DNA from: Kitasatospora sp. GP82
Lineage (GTDB): Bacteria; Actinomycetota; Actinomycetes; Streptomycetales; Streptomycetaceae
Reading direction: 5' to 3'
NCBI RefSeq assembly: GCF_029892105.1
Contig: NZ_JARZAJ010000033.1
Coordinates: 1 to 64,000, forward strand
Length of the DNA: 64,000 nt
The notes under the pieces are model-generated. The model searched no databases. It was not told the origin of the DNA and was given only the letters and a program-made list of their open reading frames with translations. Position numbers and translations under genes: made by a program. This document shows positions 60,874 to 64,000 of the stretch, piece after piece (position 1 is the first letter of the stretch; every line of letters starts with the position of its first letter).

Positions 60874-61029
60874 GGTTCGCGGGGTCGGTTCGCGAGGTCG
60901 GTTCGCGAGGTCAGTTCGCGAGGTCAGTTCGCGAGGTCGGTTCGCGGGGTCGGTTCGCGAGGTCGGTTCGCGAGGTCAGTTCGCGAGGTCAGTTCGCGAG
61001 GTCGGTTCGCGAGGTCGGTTCGCGAGGTC
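60874..61029. repeat. 13-bp minisatellite with 65-bp higher-order pattern
   Basis: Twelve full units of 13 bp with no spacers. Three variants occur: A = GGTTCGCGGGGTC, B = GGTTCGCGAGGTC, C = AGTTCGCGAGGTC. Their order is A B B C C A B B C C B B, then a decayed C. The five-unit block ABBCC (65 bp) is thus itself duplicated. Most units hold TCGCGA. The array ends at the stop codon of the 650-residue gene (61028-61030). Confidence 0.93.
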
Positions 61030-62980
61030 AGTTCGTCCGGGTGTTGGTGAGGTGGAGTCCGATGTAGCCGACGTAGATCCGGCCGCTGCCCGAACAGTCG
61101 TCCAGGTAGTGCAGACGGGGAGCCGTCCGGCCGCCACCGATGCGAAGGTGCGCGCCCATGAACGCGCGCCGGGACACATCCACGCACTCCGGCACGGGAA
61201 GCATCCGTTCGCGCTTCCACTTGGTGTGGCTCTCGACCGTTCGCGACTCTCCGCGCACCGCCTTGCGCGGCGGGAAGTGGTGGCAGCCGGGCGGGGTGTG
61301 CTCGCACCACTGCTTGAAGTCGCCGCCCGCCTCACCGCGAACCGCAGCCGCCGCATACTCCTGAAGGGCCGTCAGCCCCTCCCAGGCCAGTCGGGCCCAC
61401 CCTGCGCCGTCCGCCTGGCCGTCCAGTGCAAGCGTCTCCTTCTGATCGCCGGTGAAATCCACCAGCGGGAACTCGGTGAAGCGGCAGACCAGTTCGCTGA
61501 AACTGGCGGGCATCGAATCCTCGAACGGATCCGCCGCTATGTCCGCACGTCGAAACCGGTCGAGCGACTCCGGTGACGTGACCGTGCAGAGCCGCCCGGC
61601 CGACACCGCCCGGACCTGCACACCCACCCGGCGGAGCGCGCCGTACTGCTCCTCGCCCTCGGCCCAGCGATCCCGCCAGCGAGGGGCGTGCAGGCTGCGG
61701 CCGAACAGCTGCGACTCCTCGGCTGGACGGGGCCCGTCGGTCTCCGTGCCGGCAGTGGACTGCCGCAACGACAGAGAAAGCTGTGCCTGAGATGACGAAT
61801 GCGACTGCTGTGACGGCAGTGGTGACTCCGGGCGAGCAACCCTCTTCGTCTCGACCGGAACCTGAAGGGGCGGGACGGCCAGCAGCAGTGGCACCGGAGG
61901 CAGCTCGGCGGCCACTCGACGAGGCTCTCGGGAGAGCAGGGCGGCGGCGCGGCGGATGTCCTCCTCGATCCGCTGGCGGGCCAGCACCGGGTGCCGGGTG
62001 CCGTCCAGCCGGGAGGCGGGGTCGATCTCGGGCAGGTAGGTGCGGACCGCGCCGCCGTACACCTTGTGGTACTCCAGTGCGACGTTGAAGAGCGGGAGGG
62101 CCGCATGGTCCAGCACGTAGAGCACCGCCAGGCCGGTCAGTTGGCGCATCAGCGGCTCGACCGTACCGGCGAACCACTCGCCGAGCGGAACACCGGAGGG
62201 GACGCTGGCAACGATCGTCGGGAGACGGCGGTCGGGATCGCAGAGTTCGTCGATCAAGGCGTCGACCTCGTCGGGGGTCACCAGGCGGGCCACGGGGCCG
62301 ACGGCAGCCGGGCCGTCCATCGCGTCCAGCAGCGGGAGGAGCGTGCGGGCCAGTTCGGGAACCGGAACCCGGCCGACCGTCCGGACCCCGGAGCCGGACG
62401 CCAGGTGCTCGGCCTCCAGCCGGACCCAGGTCTGCGGACCAGCCGTGGCGGCAGCGGAGGCGGAGAGGGTCGAAGGGGTGGTGGTCGCTATGGTGAGGGT
62501 CAGTTGATGCGTGCCGTGCGGGGCGGGGGTCCGAAGCCGGCGACGGGTGTAGTGGCCGATGGCTGGGGTGTCCTGCGGTGCCGCCGTTGGGCCTTCGCGT
62601 GCTGGACCTTCGCGTGTGGGGCCCGACTGTGGCGGTAGCACCGCCGTCGGCGGCAGGGCTTCTGGTGGCGGTGGGATCTCCGGTGACGGTGACACTGCCC
62701 GCAACGGACCGAAATCCCGGTCCAGCAGGATCCGTTCACCCAGGCGCAGGCGTTCGGTGGACGATGGCGGCGGATCGGCTGTCCAGGGCGCGTCCGCCCC
62801 GGGTGGGGGCTCCTCGCAGCCCTCTTCCTTCAGCCAGGCCGCCAACTGCTGGTCCGCCAGGGCGACCGCCTCCTCGTAAGGCAGCGGAGTGGCAACCGTC
62901 ATCCGGTAGGGCACGGCCTGGCCGAACTGACCCGGCGGCTCGGATGCTTGGCCCCTGGACGGAGTGTGCTCCGGAGTCAT
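61028..62980 (-). CDS. Uncharacterised 650-residue protein
   Basis: 650 residues, no transmembrane segment, no family I can name. The N-terminal 200 residues are Pro-rich and low complexity after a short folded start. A central alpha/beta region (about 235-310) contains PTIVASVPSGVPLGEW and the KVYGGAVRTYLPEIDPASRL segment. A Ser/Gln-rich linker (about 395-430) precedes a C-terminal domain with WCEHTPPGCHHFPP and the ending HYLDDCSGSGRIYVGYIGLH. The Cys/His residues could bind metal. Similar C-termini occur in streptomycete proteins of unknown function, from memory. ATG 62980 has AGGAGG upstream. The nuclease-like gene follows downstream, across the minisatellite, on the same strand. Confidence 0.7.
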   Translation of the reverse strand: MTPEHTPSRGQASEPPGQFGQAVPYRMTVATPLPYEEAVALADQQLAAWLKEEGCEEPPPGADAPWTADPPPSSTERLRLGERILLDRDFGPLRAVSPSPEIPPPPEALPPTAVLPPQSGPTREGPAREGPTAAPQDTPAIGHYTRRRLRTPAPHGTHQLTLTIATTTPSTLSASAAATAGPQTWVRLEAEHLASGSGVRTVGRVPVPELARTLLPLLDAMDGPAAVGPVARLVTPDEVDALIDELCDPDRRLPTIVASVPSGVPLGEWFAGTVEPLMRQLTGLAVLYVLDHAALPLFNVALEYHKVYGGAVRTYLPEIDPASRLDGTRHPVLARQRIEEDIRRAAALLSREPRRVAAELPPVPLLLAVPPLQVPVETKRVARPESPLPSQQSHSSSQAQLSLSLRQSTAGTETDGPRPAEESQLFGRSLHAPRWRDRWAEGEEQYGALRRVGVQVRAVSAGRLCTVTSPESLDRFRRADIAADPFEDSMPASFSELVCRFTEFPLVDFTGDQKETLALDGQADGAGWARLAWEGLTALQEYAAAAVRGEAGGDFKQWCEHTPPGCHHFPPRKAVRGESRTVESHTKWKRERMLPVPECVDVSRRAFMGAHLRIGGGRTAPRLHYLDDCSGSGRIYVGYIGLHLTNTRTN

Positions 62981-63225
62981 GCGCGGTACCTCCTGTGGTG
63001 CGGCGGTGGGGTCTGAAGTCCTCCATCAGTGGTTTGGCCTACGGATTCCGCCGAGCCCGGCGCCGGGGACGGATCCTTGCCCTGGGAAACGCAATCTCCG
63101 GCAGCGGAAGTTCCAACTCCCGGCATGGTTAATTCGTTCGAGTGTCATGTGGACTTCGTGCGACCGCCATCACAGCCGGAAAGGCGATCTGCGCCGTACT
63201 CGAACCAGCCAGTCGCGCAAGGGTG

Positions 63226-63879
63226 TCAGACCGGGACCTCGACAAAGGTCCGGCCCGCCGCCACCGCCTCGGCAGCGCCACCGGTGGCTTCCGCGAGCCA
63301 AGTTCGAAAGGCTGTCACCTCGGGCTCGGGCACCCCGACCTCGATGCGGACCCCCGTCGCCTCGTAAGCCAGATCGGTCACCGCATAGCCGGCCGCACGC
63401 AGGTCGTTCTCCAACCGGCCGGCCCTGGTGTGGTCCACCGCCACGGCGAGCAGCGCCACCGGACGGCGCTCCAGCAGTCCGATCGCGTCCACCGCCTCGG
63501 AGACCGCGCTCCCGTAGGCCCGCACCAGTCCGCCCGCACCGAGTTTGATCCCACCGAAGTACCGGGTGACCACGGCGACCGTGTCGGTCAGGCCGCGCCT
63601 GCGCAGCACCTCCAGCATCGGCACACCCGCCGTGCCACCGGGCTCCCCGTCGTCGCTGGAGCGCTCGCGCGGCTGCTCGCCACCGACCACGAAAGCCGTG
63701 CAATTGTGCCGGGCATCCCAGTACTGCTTGCGGATGCCGGCGATGAAAGCCTGCGCCTCGTCCTCATCCGAGACCCTTGCCAGGTGGCAGATGAACCGGG
63801 ACTTCTTGATCTCGATCTCGTGACTGCCGGAGCTCCGGATCGTCAGATACGGCTTCGGACTCGGACTCGGCTCCGACAT
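63226..63879 (-). CDS. YigZ/IMPACT-family protein
   Basis: 217 residues. The IMPACT N-terminal domain is clear: KKSRFICHLARVSDEDEA, SSDDGEPGGTAGVPML and RYFGGIKLGAGGLVRAYGSAV, followed by the DUF1949-like C-terminal ferredoxin fold. Relatives bind nucleic acid or associate with translation; the function is not settled. ATG 63879 (MSEPSPSPKPY) is preferred; longer readings enter the upstream hairpin. Confidence 0.9.
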   Translation of the reverse strand: MSEPSPSPKPYLTIRSSGSHEIEIKKSRFICHLARVSDEDEAQAFIAGIRKQYWDARHNCTAFVVGGEQPRERSSDDGEPGGTAGVPMLEVLRRRGLTDTVAVVTRYFGGIKLGAGGLVRAYGSAVSEAVDAIGLLERRPVALLAVAVDHTRAGRLENDLRAAGYAVTDLAYEATGVRIEVGVPEPEVTAFRTWLAEATGGAAEAVAAGRTFVEVPV

Positions 63880-63921
63880 GGCGCGGTGGATCTCCGTAGC
63901 TGCGAATGGGCGGAAAGCGGA

Positions 63922-63954
63922 AAGCTGGCGGGGTCTTGTCGACCCCGCCAGCTT
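63922..63954 (-). terminator. Terminator of a gene beyond the right edge
   Basis: Perfect 14-bp arms AAGCTGGCGGGGTC (63922-63935) and GACCCCGCCAGCTT (63941-63954), loop TTGTC. It lies upstream of the YigZ gene, so it most likely ends a minus-strand transcript coming from beyond 64000. I cannot identify that gene from the last 45 bases. Confidence 0.6.
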
Positions 63955-64000
63955 AACCACCGGCCTCCGTCCGCTCAGGACGGCTTCCGTGGCGGCTGAC

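Noticed and set aside
60874..61029. Possible CRISPR array
   Set aside because: Units are 13 bp and directly adjacent with no unique spacers, and no cas genes are near; it is a minisatellite.
63955..64000. Partial gene at the right edge
   Set aside because: Only about 45 bases are available and no frame carries a recognisable family signature, so I list only the terminator.

Overview
The window is high-GC actinobacterial chromosome and reads as a Streptomycetaceae genome (Streptomyces or Kitasatospora type). The evidence is the very high GC with strong third-position bias, many GTG/TTG starts behind GGAGG-type ribosome binding sites, and two runs of genes in the order usual for streptomycetes: rpsO-pnp-M16 peptidase-dapB-(membrane TPR)-thyX-dapA-rnj, and rimP-nusA-ylxR-infB-DUF503-rbfA-nrnA-truB-ribF. 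I recognise no integrase, phage gene, tRNA or CRISPR array.

Layout. Bases 1-316 look like the promoter and leader of an rRNA operon running leftwards out of the window. Bases 317-9780 (minus strand) hold RNA-processing and lysine/thymidylate genes, with strong intercistronic hairpins before rnj, before dapA, after M16/pnp and after rpsO. Bases 9922-26835 are a type VII secretion (T7SS, ESX-like) locus: eccD, eccC, mycosin protease, two WXG100 proteins, eccB, eccE, an unnamed 255-residue companion and a ParA-like ATPase with a proline/glutamine-rich arm. An amino-acid permease (16484-17896) and a 78-bp MITE-like inverted repeat interrupt it. Bases 26906-40464 (minus strand) carry ribF, a 1275-residue protein combining a degenerate trypsin-like domain with an NTPase-like domain, truB, nrnA, rbfA, DUF503, infB, ylxR, nusA and rimP.

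Bases 40751-48398 hold a ferritin-like lipoprotein, an aminoglycoside-phosphotransferase-like kinase, two GNAT acetyltransferases and the MEP isoprenoid genes ispG and dxr flanking a site-2 protease. Bases 48638-55671 look like a GABA/amine catabolic neighbourhood (aldehyde dehydrogenase, PucR-type regulator, gabT) with a membrane-anchored VirD4/TraG-like ATPase between regulator and aminotransferase. Bases 55893-58592 hold a PAP2-family protein, a DUF2218 protein with an iron-box-like site upstream, a MarR regulator and a ZIP metal transporter. The last 5 kb hold an Mrr-fold nuclease-like protein without obvious catalytic residues, a 13-bp minisatellite with 65-bp higher-order periodicity, an uncharacterised 650-residue protein and a YigZ/IMPACT protein.

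How the genes work together. The minus-strand core is informational: ribosome maturation (RimP, RbfA), translation initiation (IF-2), transcription (NusA), pseudouridylation (TruB), mRNA decay (RNase J, PNPase, NrnA) and cofactor supply (RibF). The T7SS genes together encode the core membrane complex, motor ATPase, protease and small substrates. The parts most worth a second look are the degenerate trypsin-NTPase fusion, the Mrr-like/650-residue pair around the minisatellite, and the small repeats embedded in the T7SS locus.
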